A DNA stretch of 64,000 nt from RGIG2000 sp045612665. Lineage in GTDB: Bacteria; Bacillota; Clostridia; Oscillospirales; CAG-272. Shown here in pieces: positions 51,597-59,389 of this stretch (its first letter is position 1; each line of letters starts with the position of its first letter). Below the pieces are notes generated by a model that worked only from the letters and a program-made list of their open reading frames with translations, ran no database searches and was not told where the DNA came from. Both the position numbers and the translations under genes were made by a program. The stretch covers positions 1-64,000 of the forward strand of contig JAZKZO010000030.1 in the NCBI GenBank assembly GCA_045612665.1. The letters are read 5' to 3'.

Positions 51597-52946
51597 ATGA
51601 AAACAGTAAAAAGATCTCTTGTTGCATTGCTTTTGGCGCTTTGTATGGTGCTATCTCTTATTGCGTGCGACATTCCAATCAGCTCTCCAAGTGAAAGCTC
51701 ATCGAGTGAGGCTACCTCAAGCGAAAGCGCTTCGAGCCAAGAGCAGCTCAAGGCAGAGGGGCTTGCATTTCTTGCAATTGACATCAATCCGTCAATCGAG
51801 ATAGTATTAGAGGACGGACTTGTTAAAAGTGTAAATGCCTGCAACGATGACGCATCTGTGCTTCTCTCTGGCGAAAATCTTATAGGGCTTACATCTGATG
51901 AGGCAACAGAAAAAATCGTTGCTCTCGCTGAGGAGCTTGGTTACTTAAACGACGACAACAATGGTGTTAAAATCACTGTAACAGCAGATGATGAGGACAT
52001 CGCCTCTGCTATCGAGGAATTTGCAAAGGAAGCAGTTAAAAAGGGTAGCTCTCGCGCGATTGTAAACACAAATCCGCGTCTTGCAGACGAGCGCGAGGTT
52101 AAGGAGCTTAAGGACGAAAATCCCGAGCTTTACAAAAACCTCTCCCCTGCTAAGCTCCGTCTTGTTAAGTCAATTATGGAGTTTGACCCAGATATGACAA
52201 TTGAGGTTGGTATTGAAATGTCAACCGAGGAGCTCATCGCCACTCTTAAGGAATACTCCGATGAGTTTGAGGGAATGGTTAGCGAGGAGCTTAGAAAGCA
52301 ATTTAAAGAGCGCAAGCACGCTATGAAGGAAGAGGCAAAGCAAAGAATTGAGGAGCTTTACGGAGAGGATTATAACGCCCTTTCGGAAAAGCTTGACGAC
52401 TTAAAGGCTCTTTACGAGAAGGTTGAGGCGAAGGCAGCTGCTGTTGAGCTTTCAAGCGAGGATGTGCAGGCAATTTTGGCTCTTATCGACAACATAGAGG
52501 CTGACATTTATGTAGAGGACGATGTGGCTACCATAGAAAGCATCGAGCTTTATTTTGATGAAAGCTTCGGTCCAGAATTTTTTGAAATAAAGGATGACCT
52601 TTACGAAATTCTCAAAAAGTACGACAAGCACAGCTATGCTCTTTCCGAGGATGAAATCGCACAAATTACCGAGCTATGTGGAGAGACATCTGCCACCACT
52701 CTTGGCGATTTGAAGATGCTTATCAAGAGAACCGAGGCAGAGCTTAGACTCGCAAAGGACGCCTTCAAGCCAGATATGCTTGAACAAATTATCATCGATG
52801 AAATGGAAAAAAGATTTGATGAAATTGAGGTTCAAATTAAAGAGGATTTGAAGGAAGAAATGGAAAATGCAAGAACTCATTTTGAGACTCAAAAGCAACA
52901 CAGACACGAGCAAAACGAGCGCCACAACGAGCCTCACAGCAAATAA
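51597..52946 (+). CDS. Lipoprotein with RsgI-like extracellular domain
   Basis: A 449-residue lipoprotein (lipobox LIAC, Cys24) with a Ser/Glu linker to residue 50. Residues 56-190 resemble the extracellular domain of RsgI anti-sigma factors. FLAIDINPSIEIVL contains the Asn64-Pro65 bond, which in RsgI is the self-cleavage site, and LSPAKLRLVKSI matches the conserved end helix. The rest (200-430) is Glu/Lys-rich and probably coiled coil. The last 20 residues are His-rich (HFETQKQHRHEQNERH). It has no membrane helix and no cytosolic sigma-binding part. The anti-sigma encoded two genes downstream carries the same domain, so the lipoprotein may be a sensor, a decoy or a target gene of the sigma factor. 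Confidence 0.8.
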   Translation: MKTVKRSLVALLLALCMVLSLIACDIPISSPSESSSSEATSSESASSQEQLKAEGLAFLAIDINPSIEIVLEDGLVKSVNACNDDASVLLSGENLIGLTSDEATEKIVALAEELGYLNDDNNGVKITVTADDEDIASAIEEFAKEAVKKGSSRAIVNTNPRLADEREVKELKDENPELYKNLSPAKLRLVKSIMEFDPDMTIEVGIEMSTEELIATLKEYSDEFEGMVSEELRKQFKERKHAMKEEAKQRIEELYGEDYNALSEKLDDLKALYEKVEAKAAAVELSSEDVQAILALIDNIEADIYVEDDVATIESIELYFDESFGPEFFEIKDDLYEILKKYDKHSYALSEDEIAQITELCGETSATTLGDLKMLIKRTEAELRLAKDAFKPDMLEQIIIDEMEKRFDEIEVQIKEDLKEEMENARTHFETQKQHRHEQNERHNEPHSK

Positions 52947-52974
52947 TCATCGCTCTATCTTGTTTCAAAAAGCC

Positions 52975-53003
52975 TTGACTTTGTTGCGATAAAAGGGTAA
53001 AAT
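52975..53003 (+). promoter_or_regulatory. Promoter of the ECF sigma/anti-sigma pair
   Basis: TTGACT, 17 bases, TAAAAT: a housekeeping-type promoter, not an ECF type, so basal expression need not be autoregulated. Confidence 0.82.
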
Positions 53004-53025
53004 ATACTTAATAAAATCGCAACAA
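52981..53025. promoter_or_regulatory. 10-bp inverted repeat bracketing the -10 box of the sigma gene
   Basis: TTGTTGCGAT at 52981-52990 and its exact complement ATCGCAACAA at 53016-53025. The repeat centres are 35 bases apart, and the first arm lies in the promoter spacer. A candidate operator for a repressor, or a hairpin in readthrough RNA that would end next to the GGGAGG site. Confidence 0.6.
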
Positions 53026-53036
53026 GGGAGGGGCAG

Positions 53037-53546
53037 ATGAGCTTAGATTCATTATCAACAAAAATCGCAAGGCACGACAAAATTGCCTTTGAGCATCTAT
53101 ATAACAAGCTATATCAGGCTGTCTATTCTGTCTGCCTTGCAATCCTTAAAAATCACGCTCTTGCCGAGGAAACAGCACAAGAAACCTTTATTGCAGTTTG
53201 GAGCTACTCCGACACCTTCAAGGGCGTGGGTTACAAATGCTGGATTTTAACAATCGCAAAGAATAAATCTCTTAATTTGCTCAAGAAAAGTTCAAGAGAG
53301 GTAAGCATTGACTTTACCGAAAACGAGGTCTTGGGCTCTTACGAAAGTGATTTTGAGCTTAGTATGCTTATCAAAAGCGCGCTTAAAATTCTTGACCCTG
53401 TTGAGAGGCAAATTGTGCTTCTTCGTGCATCGGGAATCAAGGCAAAGGAGCTTGCAAGCTATTTGAATATGCCCAGAGGAACTATTTCGTGGAAGCATAA
53501 AAGTGCGCTTGACAAGCTAAAAAAATATATGGAGGGAACGGAATGA
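53037..53546 (+). CDS. ECF-type RNA polymerase sigma factor
   Basis: A 169-residue sigma-70 family factor with only regions 2 and 4. Region 2 is about 17-85 (AFEHLYNKLYQAVYSV, AEETAQETFIAVW, KCWILTIAKNKSLNLLKK). Region 4 is about 110-165 (LDPVERQIVLLRASGIKAKE and the helix-turn-helix LASYLNMPRGTISWKHKSAL). The stop overlaps the anti-sigma start (ATGA), the standard sigma/anti-sigma coupling. GGGAGGGG precedes the ATG. It is not of the SigI family that normally pairs with RsgI. Confidence 0.93.
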   Translation: MSLDSLSTKIARHDKIAFEHLYNKLYQAVYSVCLAILKNHALAEETAQETFIAVWSYSDTFKGVGYKCWILTIAKNKSLNLLKKSSREVSIDFTENEVLGSYESDFELSMLIKSALKILDPVERQIVLLRASGIKAKELASYLNMPRGTISWKHKSALDKLKKYMEGTE

Positions 53547-54919
53547 AAAGAAACAATATTCAAAAGCAACTAAAAAAAGATTTGTCCGTGGCTTCTAATT
53601 CCGATTTTTCCTCTCTTATGGAAAAATTTGATGACGGTAGCCTCGAAGCAGAATATGCAATGAACAATGGCACTACCGTTCGTCGTTCAATGCCTAAATT
53701 GATTTATTATGTGTTAGGACTTTTCATCTTGATTTCAATTCTTGCCTGTGCAATTCACATAAGCCGACAAGACAAGAGCACGCCAATGGGTGGATATTTT
53801 GTAATAGATATAAATCCTTCAATAAAGATATGCTATGACAAGGAAGGAATTGTTACCGAGGTTGTACCTCTTAACGAGGATGCAGATGTTTTACTTTGCG
53901 ACATCGACCTTACTGGAAAATCGCCTGAGGCTGTGGTTGATGCGCTGTTCGAAAGATGCATTTCGCTTGGCTACTTCTCTGCTGACAGAGAAAACAACGC
54001 TGTTCTTGCAAGCGCAACAAGCGATAACGGAGAAAGCGACGACAAGATGACTGAGCGTCTTGAAAAGACCTTTAAGGACAAATTCTCGTCCGAAAAGATA
54101 CTTGGCGTTGTAATAACAGGCATTCAGGATTCCGCACTTGACGAGGAGGCTGACAAGCACGGAATTGATTCTCAAAAATATGCACTTATTCTCCATTATA
54201 CTGAGCTCGGCGGAGAACTTGATGAGTCTCTTTACGACGAGATTTCTATAAGCGAGCTTTACACTAAGATTTCAGAGCTTGAAAAGCAAATAAAGGCACA
54301 GCTAACAGAAAAGGCTAAGGAAGAAAGAAGCTCTGCTGAAAGAGAGCTTTTCGCCTCTCTTGCAAGCGATGTTTTGAAGCTAATAGACGGAATTGAGAAG
54401 TGCATTACAAGAATTGACAGCGTGCCCTCTGCTCCCGATCACGAAATGGGTGGTGGCAAGCCTGGCAGACCGAACGGAGCCAAGCCACCAAAGCACGACA
54501 AGGGGCATTACGATTCTCTTCTTGGCGATTTAATGCAGTTTGGAATCGTGCTTGAATCAGCAAAGCAGGAAAGCGACATAACACGCGCTGTTGACGGCAT
54601 TCTTGCTATTTTAAACAAAATAAAGAACGACGAGGACGATGAGGAGCTCATAGCACTCGTTAGCGAAACGATTGATGGCATAAACGAGCTTTTGGAAAAT
54701 GTTGAGCTTAAAAAGGCAGAGCTTGACGAGCTTGATAAAACCATTCAAGAGCAAAATCAGCAAAGGCTCGATGCATTCAAGGACTCTGCAATCGGCAAAA
54801 ACGAAAATGTAGACGATTGGCAAAGGGACAAGGAGCAGGAGCTAATGTCGAATTGGTATTCGCAAAAGCGCGAATGGCAAAACGAACGCAAGAACGACCT
54901 TGCAAAGCCAAAAAAATAA
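53543..54919 (+). CDS. Transmembrane RsgI-like anti-sigma factor
   Basis: A 458-residue membrane protein. The cytosolic part is residues 1-51 (presumed sigma-binding, with no recognisable zinc anti-sigma motif and no clear RsgI_N signature). One membrane helix spans about 52-74. Residues 84-230 are the RsgI-like extracellular domain with YFVIDINPSIKI (Asn91-Pro92) and a closing GIDSQKYALILHYTEL. Residues 235-458 are mostly coiled coil with a Gly/Pro/Lys break around 305-330. The extracellular tail probably senses a ligand or wall stress and releases the sigma factor through cleavage; this is inferred from RsgI. No carbohydrate-binding module is present, unlike clostridial cellulosome RsgI proteins. 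Confidence 0.85.
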   Translation: MKRNNIQKQLKKDLSVASNSDFSSLMEKFDDGSLEAEYAMNNGTTVRRSMPKLIYYVLGLFILISILACAIHISRQDKSTPMGGYFVIDINPSIKICYDKEGIVTEVVPLNEDADVLLCDIDLTGKSPEAVVDALFERCISLGYFSADRENNAVLASATSDNGESDDKMTERLEKTFKDKFSSEKILGVVITGIQDSALDEEADKHGIDSQKYALILHYTELGGELDESLYDEISISELYTKISELEKQIKAQLTEKAKEERSSAERELFASLASDVLKLIDGIEKCITRIDSVPSAPDHEMGGGKPGRPNGAKPPKHDKGHYDSLLGDLMQFGIVLESAKQESDITRAVDGILAILNKIKNDEDDEELIALVSETIDGINELLENVELKKAELDELDKTIQEQNQQRLDAFKDSAIGKNENVDDWQRDKEQELMSNWYSQKREWQNERKNDLAKPKK

Positions 54920-54920
54920 A

Positions 54921-54952
54921 AGAAAGCAGGTAATTTTTACCTGCTTTTACTT
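54921..54952. terminator. Bidirectional terminator between the anti-sigma gene and nth
   Basis: An AAAGCAGGTAA stem with its complement and T-rich tails on both strands. Confidence 0.92.
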
Positions 54953-55590
54953 TTACAAAGTCCCTCGCTTCCGATAGGGCACGCATCACATTTTGGCGCT
55001 CTTGCCGTGCAAATATCTCTGCCGAACAAAACGAGTCTATGGCAAAGGTCGCTTTGCTCCTTTCCCTCAACTAGCTCGGACATTATAATTTCAGTTTTAA
55101 AGGGGTCCTTCATTCCTTCCTTATACATTCCAAAGCGCCCACAAATTCGCATACAATGTGTATCGGCTACGATTGCCGGCTTGCCGTATAGGTCGCCAAG
55201 GAGAAGATTTGCTATCTTTCTACCAACGCCCTCGAATTTAAGAAGCTCATCCATTTCGTCAGGGACAATTCCGTTATAGTCGCGCACGAGTCGCGCGCTC
55301 GCATCCTTTAAATTCTTCGCCTTCATTCGATAAAGCCCACAAGGCTTGACAATTTCCTCGATTTGAGCAAGTGGAGCATCCGCCATAGCCTGCGCACTCG
55401 GCAAAGCCTTAAAAAGCTCCCTACAAACGATATTTACTCTTTCATCAGTGCATTGTGCGCTAAGTCTTCCCATTATAAGAAGCTTCCAAGGGTCGCCCTC
55501 GTATTCAAGCGAGCATTTTGCCTCGGGATAAAGCCCCTTTAAAAGCTCGACAATGCGCGCCATAACCTCTTTTTTCTCGTTTTTCGTCAT
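54937..55590 (-). CDS. nth: Endonuclease III
   Basis: A 217-residue DNA glycosylase/AP lyase for oxidised pyrimidines. LSAQCTDERVN (about 44-54) corresponds to the canonical LSAQATD segment with Cys in place of Ala. The helix-hairpin-helix FEGVGRKIANLLL supplies the catalytic Lys, and VADTHCMR the Asp. The C-terminal iron-sulfur cysteines are spaced C-x6-C-x2-C-x7-C, the last gap being longer than the usual x5. Last gene of the zapA-U32-maf-nth unit; its ATG overlaps the maf stop. Confidence 0.92.
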   Translation of the reverse strand: MTKNEKKEVMARIVELLKGLYPEAKCSLEYEGDPWKLLIMGRLSAQCTDERVNIVCRELFKALPSAQAMADAPLAQIEEIVKPCGLYRMKAKNLKDASARLVRDYNGIVPDEMDELLKFEGVGRKIANLLLGDLYGKPAIVADTHCMRICGRFGMYKEGMKDPFKTEIIMSELVEGKEQSDLCHRLVLFGRDICTARAPKCDACPIGSEGLCKSKSR

Positions 55591-56153
55591 ATCAGCTTAA
55601 CTCCAAGCTCATCCTTTAAAATCTCGGTTAATCTACACAGGGGCAGTCCTACAATGTTATAGAAGTCGCCGTCAATGCCCTTAACGAACGCGCCTGCCAT
55701 TTCCTGTATGCCGTATGCGCCCGCCTTGTCGTACGGCTCATCACGGTCGATATATTTTTCGATTTCCTCACGGGAAATTTTTCTCATATGAACATAGCTT
55801 GTAACGCTCTCTGAATAAACCTTATCCGAGGTGCGTACACAAATTCCGCTTACAACTGCGTGAGTGTTGTCGGAGAATTTTTCAAGCATACGGATTGCAT
55901 CCTCTCGTGATTTCGGCTTGCCCATAAGCTCGCCCTCACATACAACAACGGTATCGCAACCGATTATAAGCTCATCCTGCTCCATAGGAACACTAAGAGC
56001 CTTTCTTTCGGCAAGAATTTTCGGTATTTCGTCAAGGGGAGTGTCGCTAGAATATGATTCGTCCGCGTTTGAAACTCTTATATCGAAGCTATCGCAAACC
56101 ATAGAAAGTATCTCGCGCCTTCTCGGTGAAGCCGATGCAAGAACTATTTTCAT
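55587..56153 (-). CDS. maf: Maf-family nucleotide pyrophosphatase
   Basis: A 188-residue Maf/YhdE protein that hydrolyses non-canonical or dTTP/UTP-type nucleotides. Signature LASASPRRREIL at the start, then a central IIGCDTVVVCEGELMGKP (about 63-80) and a late DKAGAYGIQE. The start overlaps the U32 peptidase stop (ATGA) and the stop overlaps nth (ATGA), so expression is tightly coupled. Confidence 0.95.
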   Translation of the reverse strand: MKIVLASASPRRREILSMVCDSFDIRVSNADESYSSDTPLDEIPKILAERKALSVPMEQDELIIGCDTVVVCEGELMGKPKSREDAIRMLEKFSDNTHAVVSGICVRTSDKVYSESVTSYVHMRKISREEIEKYIDRDEPYDKAGAYGIQEMAGAFVKGIDGDFYNIVGLPLCRLTEILKDELGVKLI

Positions 56154-58135
56154 ACCTTAATTCTCCTCATTTTTTCGTTAGTTGCTCTTCCGCTCTTATA
56201 TGCCTCGATTATGCCGTAGCACTCATCCCTTTTCTCATCGGTAAAGATGAAATGAAGTGGAAATTCCTTTATTACGGAAAGCTTATCAGCCATATAAATC
56301 GGTGTTGCGTTGTAGATTATATTACGGTGCCCGAATATGCCCTCGCAATACATTTTAGCGCCTGTACGGTCGCAAAGGTAAGCTTTGCACCTATCGCAAC
56401 CCTCGGTGCTTTTGATTACGCACTTATGTGTTGTCATAACAGGGAATTTTCCGTATGCGATAAGTGAGCCACCGATATCTCTTGCCTGTGGCAATGTAAG
56501 CTCAGGGGACAAGATGATGCTTTTTGCGCCCTTTTCCTTTAAATACTCTGCGCCCTCGCCGTTAAAGATGTTAAAGCGAAAATCGCAAATTATCTCAAAT
56601 CCAAGCTCCTTTAAAATGCTTATTTGACCGATATTTGAGGCAAGCGCATATTTTATGCCGTCGGCGCGCGCGTCCTTAAGTGTTGGAAGCACGTCCTTCC
56701 ATTCCTTGTCCAAAATAACAGGTGCCAGGCATATACCGTTTGCGCCACAGTCCTTTTCATATCTATCGGCATATACGAAGATTATATCAAAATAGTCGCT
56801 ATTTTCGGGGATTTGCTCCACTCTTGAAAAGAGGGCTGTTCTCTTATTAAATGCACCGAAAATGCGTTTTTTAGCCACATAGTCGGCTTTTTTTATCTCT
56901 CTTGCGCCAAGAAGCGTGTCTATCGCCTTGCGACGAAGTGCGTTAAGTGCGCTAACTCGAACCATTATGCCCTCGCTCTTTTCAACCTCTATTTCGCCAA
57001 GTGAGAGAGGAGTTGTGCCGAGCTTTGAAAGATTCTTTATTATATCGCTTTCCGACATAGGCGCGCTTATTGCCATCTCGGGCGCATCACCGTAAACGGT
57101 TACGCTTTGAGTGCCATTCGACACGGTAAGCGACGATTTTTCGCCCAAAACAAACCGTGCGTGCATATTGATTTTCGGCTTTTCAAGCTCGACCTCGACA
57201 CTTTCAAGCCCCTTTGTGATTTCCTTATCCTGCTCCGAGCGCACCCCAAGCATCGCGTCGTCAATTCTAGATTTGAAATACCCGTCGGTAAAGCCCTGTC
57301 TTGAAAACAGCGCCTCAAGGTGCGAAAGCTCTCTTATACCAGCATTCCTTTTCTTATCCAAAAGCTCGCGCCAAATTTTGACCGTTCCGCCAACGTAATC
57401 GGCACTTTTCATTCTTCCCTCGATTTTAAGAGATGACGCCCCCGTGTCGATAATTTCATCGATATGTGTGCAAAGCGACATATCCTTTAAGCTTAATGGA
57501 TATGCGCTGTTTTTTCCTATTTTATACGGCAAGCGACACGGTTGAGCGCACTCTCCGCGATTTCCGCTTCGCCCACCCATTGCATAGCTCATAAGGCACT
57601 GTCCCGACACGGACATACAGTGTGCACCGTGCACGAACATTTCAATTTCGGCATCAACCTCGTCGCAAATTTGCTTTATACTGTCCTTGTCAAGCTCTCT
57701 TGCAACCACGACACGCGCGCATCCCACATCCTCAAGTGCACGCACACCGTCTATATTATGAACGCTTGCCTGTGTGCTTGCGTGAATTTCAAGGCTTGGA
57801 AAATGCTCCTTTATAAGGCGCATAGCACCGATATCGGACACGATAAGTGCATCAACGCCACTCTCGTAAAGGGACGACACGTAGTCGAGCATTTGCTCTA
57901 TTTCCCTGTCCAAAATCGCGATATTAAGCGTAACAAAAGCCTTGACACCGTGTGCATGGCAAAGTCTAATCGCCTCACGCGCCTCGTCAAGGTTAAAGTT
58001 ATTCGCTCTCATTCTCGCATTAAACAAATCCGTGCCGAAATAAACGGCATCAGCGCCCGATGCGATTGCCGATTTTAGTGCCTGCATATCCTTGGCGGGT
58101 GCCAAAAGCTCAGGCAGGGTGCTTTTATTTTTCAT
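56150..58135 (-). CDS. U32-family peptidase / tRNA-rRNA hydroxylation-type protein
   Basis: A 661-residue U32 family protein. The N-terminal barrel starts LPELLAPAKDMQALKSAI and contains the signature EMFVHGAHCMSVSGQCLMS (about 165-183). Further Cys residues in GECAQPCRLPY, as in RlhA/TrhP, are implicated in RNA hydroxylation or cofactor binding. A long C-terminal part (270-661) resembles the DUF3656-type extension, with a final cysteine cluster (HKCVIKSTEGCDRCKAYLC). Whether it is a peptidase or an RNA-modification protein is unresolved for this branch. Its start overlaps the zapA stop by 1 base. Confidence 0.88.
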   Translation of the reverse strand: MKNKSTLPELLAPAKDMQALKSAIASGADAVYFGTDLFNARMRANNFNLDEAREAIRLCHAHGVKAFVTLNIAILDREIEQMLDYVSSLYESGVDALIVSDIGAMRLIKEHFPSLEIHASTQASVHNIDGVRALEDVGCARVVVARELDKDSIKQICDEVDAEIEMFVHGAHCMSVSGQCLMSYAMGGRSGNRGECAQPCRLPYKIGKNSAYPLSLKDMSLCTHIDEIIDTGASSLKIEGRMKSADYVGGTVKIWRELLDKKRNAGIRELSHLEALFSRQGFTDGYFKSRIDDAMLGVRSEQDKEITKGLESVEVELEKPKINMHARFVLGEKSSLTVSNGTQSVTVYGDAPEMAISAPMSESDIIKNLSKLGTTPLSLGEIEVEKSEGIMVRVSALNALRRKAIDTLLGAREIKKADYVAKKRIFGAFNKRTALFSRVEQIPENSDYFDIIFVYADRYEKDCGANGICLAPVILDKEWKDVLPTLKDARADGIKYALASNIGQISILKELGFEIICDFRFNIFNGEGAEYLKEKGAKSIILSPELTLPQARDIGGSLIAYGKFPVMTTHKCVIKSTEGCDRCKAYLCDRTGAKMYCEGIFGHRNIIYNATPIYMADKLSVIKEFPLHFIFTDEKRDECYGIIEAYKSGRATNEKMRRIKV

Positions 58136-58443
58136 TAGTTGTTTTCCGCGAGCTTAGCTCTTAATTCCTCGTTTTCCTTCTTCAAACGGTTAACGTTTGC
58201 CTGATAAAGTGCAATTTGCGCCTCAAGATTTTTGAGCCTTCTTGAATCGCCTGCGCCTGTGCTGTAAAAGTCCATCGCGCAAAAGATTGACGCCTCAACA
58301 AGTGAGCAATTTTTTTGTGAGCGAAGCATCTTGGTTATTCTCTCGTTTACTGCGCTTGCAACGCCCTCGACGTACTCCTTGCCCTCCTCGGACACGATGC
58401 CAAGCCTAACGCCTGCGATTTCAACAAAAAACTTCTCTTTCAT
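58135..58443 (-). CDS. zapA: Cell division protein ZapA
   Basis: A 102-residue ZapA-like protein that promotes FtsZ bundling at the division ring. The N-terminal globular part is FFVEIAGVRLGIVSEEGKEY, then VNERITKML. The C-terminal 35 residues are a coiled coil (LKNLEAQIALYQANVNRLKK). The start at 58443 is chosen by homology; the GAGG site is about 13 bases upstream, rather far. It heads the operon with the U32 gene, a common Clostridia order. Confidence 0.88.
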   Translation of the reverse strand: MKEKFFVEIAGVRLGIVSEEGKEYVEGVASAVNERITKMLRSQKNCSLVEASIFCAMDFYSTGAGDSRRLKNLEAQIALYQANVNRLKKENEELRAKLAENN

Positions 58444-58499
58444 AATCTTTTTTAAACCTCTTGAAATTTGCTTTCGTAATATGTATAATATATAAAAAT

Positions 58500-58555
58500 G
58501 GGCATATGCCACGCGCATATGTTGGTGTTAAACATATTATACACCATAAAAAGAC
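58500..58555. promoter_or_regulatory. Palindrome-rich region between zapA and proB
   Basis: Contains the perfect palindrome GGCATATGCC, an ATATGC-CACGC-GCATAT inverted repeat and a TGGTGT...ACACCA pair around TATTAT. Promoters for zapA and proB must lie here, but I cannot name convincing -35 boxes. The palindromes may be operators. Confidence 0.35.
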
Positions 58556-58595
58556 AAATTTCAACGACTTAATTTATTATTTTTTGGAGAAAAAT

Positions 58596-59387
58596 ATGGG
58601 CATTATCAAAAATTGCAAGAGAATCGTTATAAAAATCGGTACGTCTACACTTACCTATCAAAGCGGTGCGCTCAATTTGAGAAGAATTGAGCTTCTTACT
58701 CGCGCCGTGTCGGACTTCAAGAATGCGGGACACGAGGTTGTTATGGTCAGCTCCGGTGCCGTTGGTGCAGGCTTTGCCCGTCTTGCGCTTGACGAATACC
58801 CGTCAACTCTTGCTCAAAAGCAGGCGTGTGCTGCCGTCGGACAAGGTCAGCTCGTTAAAATTTACGACGGATTTTTCTCAAATTACGGACACACAGTAGC
58901 TCAAATTCTTATGACAAAGGACGTCGTTGACGACCCTCACCGTCTTGAGCTTGCAAGAAACACCTTCTTCACTCTTATCAAGATGGGCTGTGTGCCGATT
59001 GTAAACGAAAACGACTCCGTTTCCTGTGAGGGACTTGACTTTGGCGGAAACGATACGCTCTCGGCATACGTTGCAATTGCCTGTCAGGCAGACCTTATTA
59101 TCAATCTAAGTGATATCGACGGTCTTTATAACAAGGACCCAAGAAAGCACGAGGATGCCGTTTTAATCGACCGTGTTGAGGAAATTAATGATGAAATTCG
59201 CGCGTGTGCAGGCGGTGCAGGTACAAACCGCGGTACGGGTGGTATGATTGCGAAAATCAACGCAGCCGACATCGCATCAAGAAACGGAATTCCTATGCTT
59301 ATTATCAACGGTGAGGACCCACATATTCTCTATGATATTCTCGACGGTAAGCATATGGGCACATATTTTGCCGCAAGAAAGGACTAA
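58596..59387 (+). CDS. proB: Glutamate 5-kinase (no PUA domain)
   Basis: A 263-residue amino-acid kinase that phosphorylates glutamate in proline synthesis. RIVIKIGTSTLTYQ (about 9-22), MVSSGAVGAGFA, the conserved NENDSVS and FGGNDTLSAYVA, and GTGGMIAKINAA are present. It lacks the C-terminal PUA domain of enterobacterial ProB. The ATG at 58596 follows TTGGAGA; the longer frame has no such site. proA begins 2 bases after the stop. Confidence 0.96.
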   Translation: MGIIKNCKRIVIKIGTSTLTYQSGALNLRRIELLTRAVSDFKNAGHEVVMVSSGAVGAGFARLALDEYPSTLAQKQACAAVGQGQLVKIYDGFFSNYGHTVAQILMTKDVVDDPHRLELARNTFFTLIKMGCVPIVNENDSVSCEGLDFGGNDTLSAYVAIACQADLIINLSDIDGLYNKDPRKHEDAVLIDRVEEINDEIRACAGGAGTNRGTGGMIAKINAADIASRNGIPMLIINGEDPHILYDILDGKHMGTYFAARKD

Positions 59388-59389
59388 AA

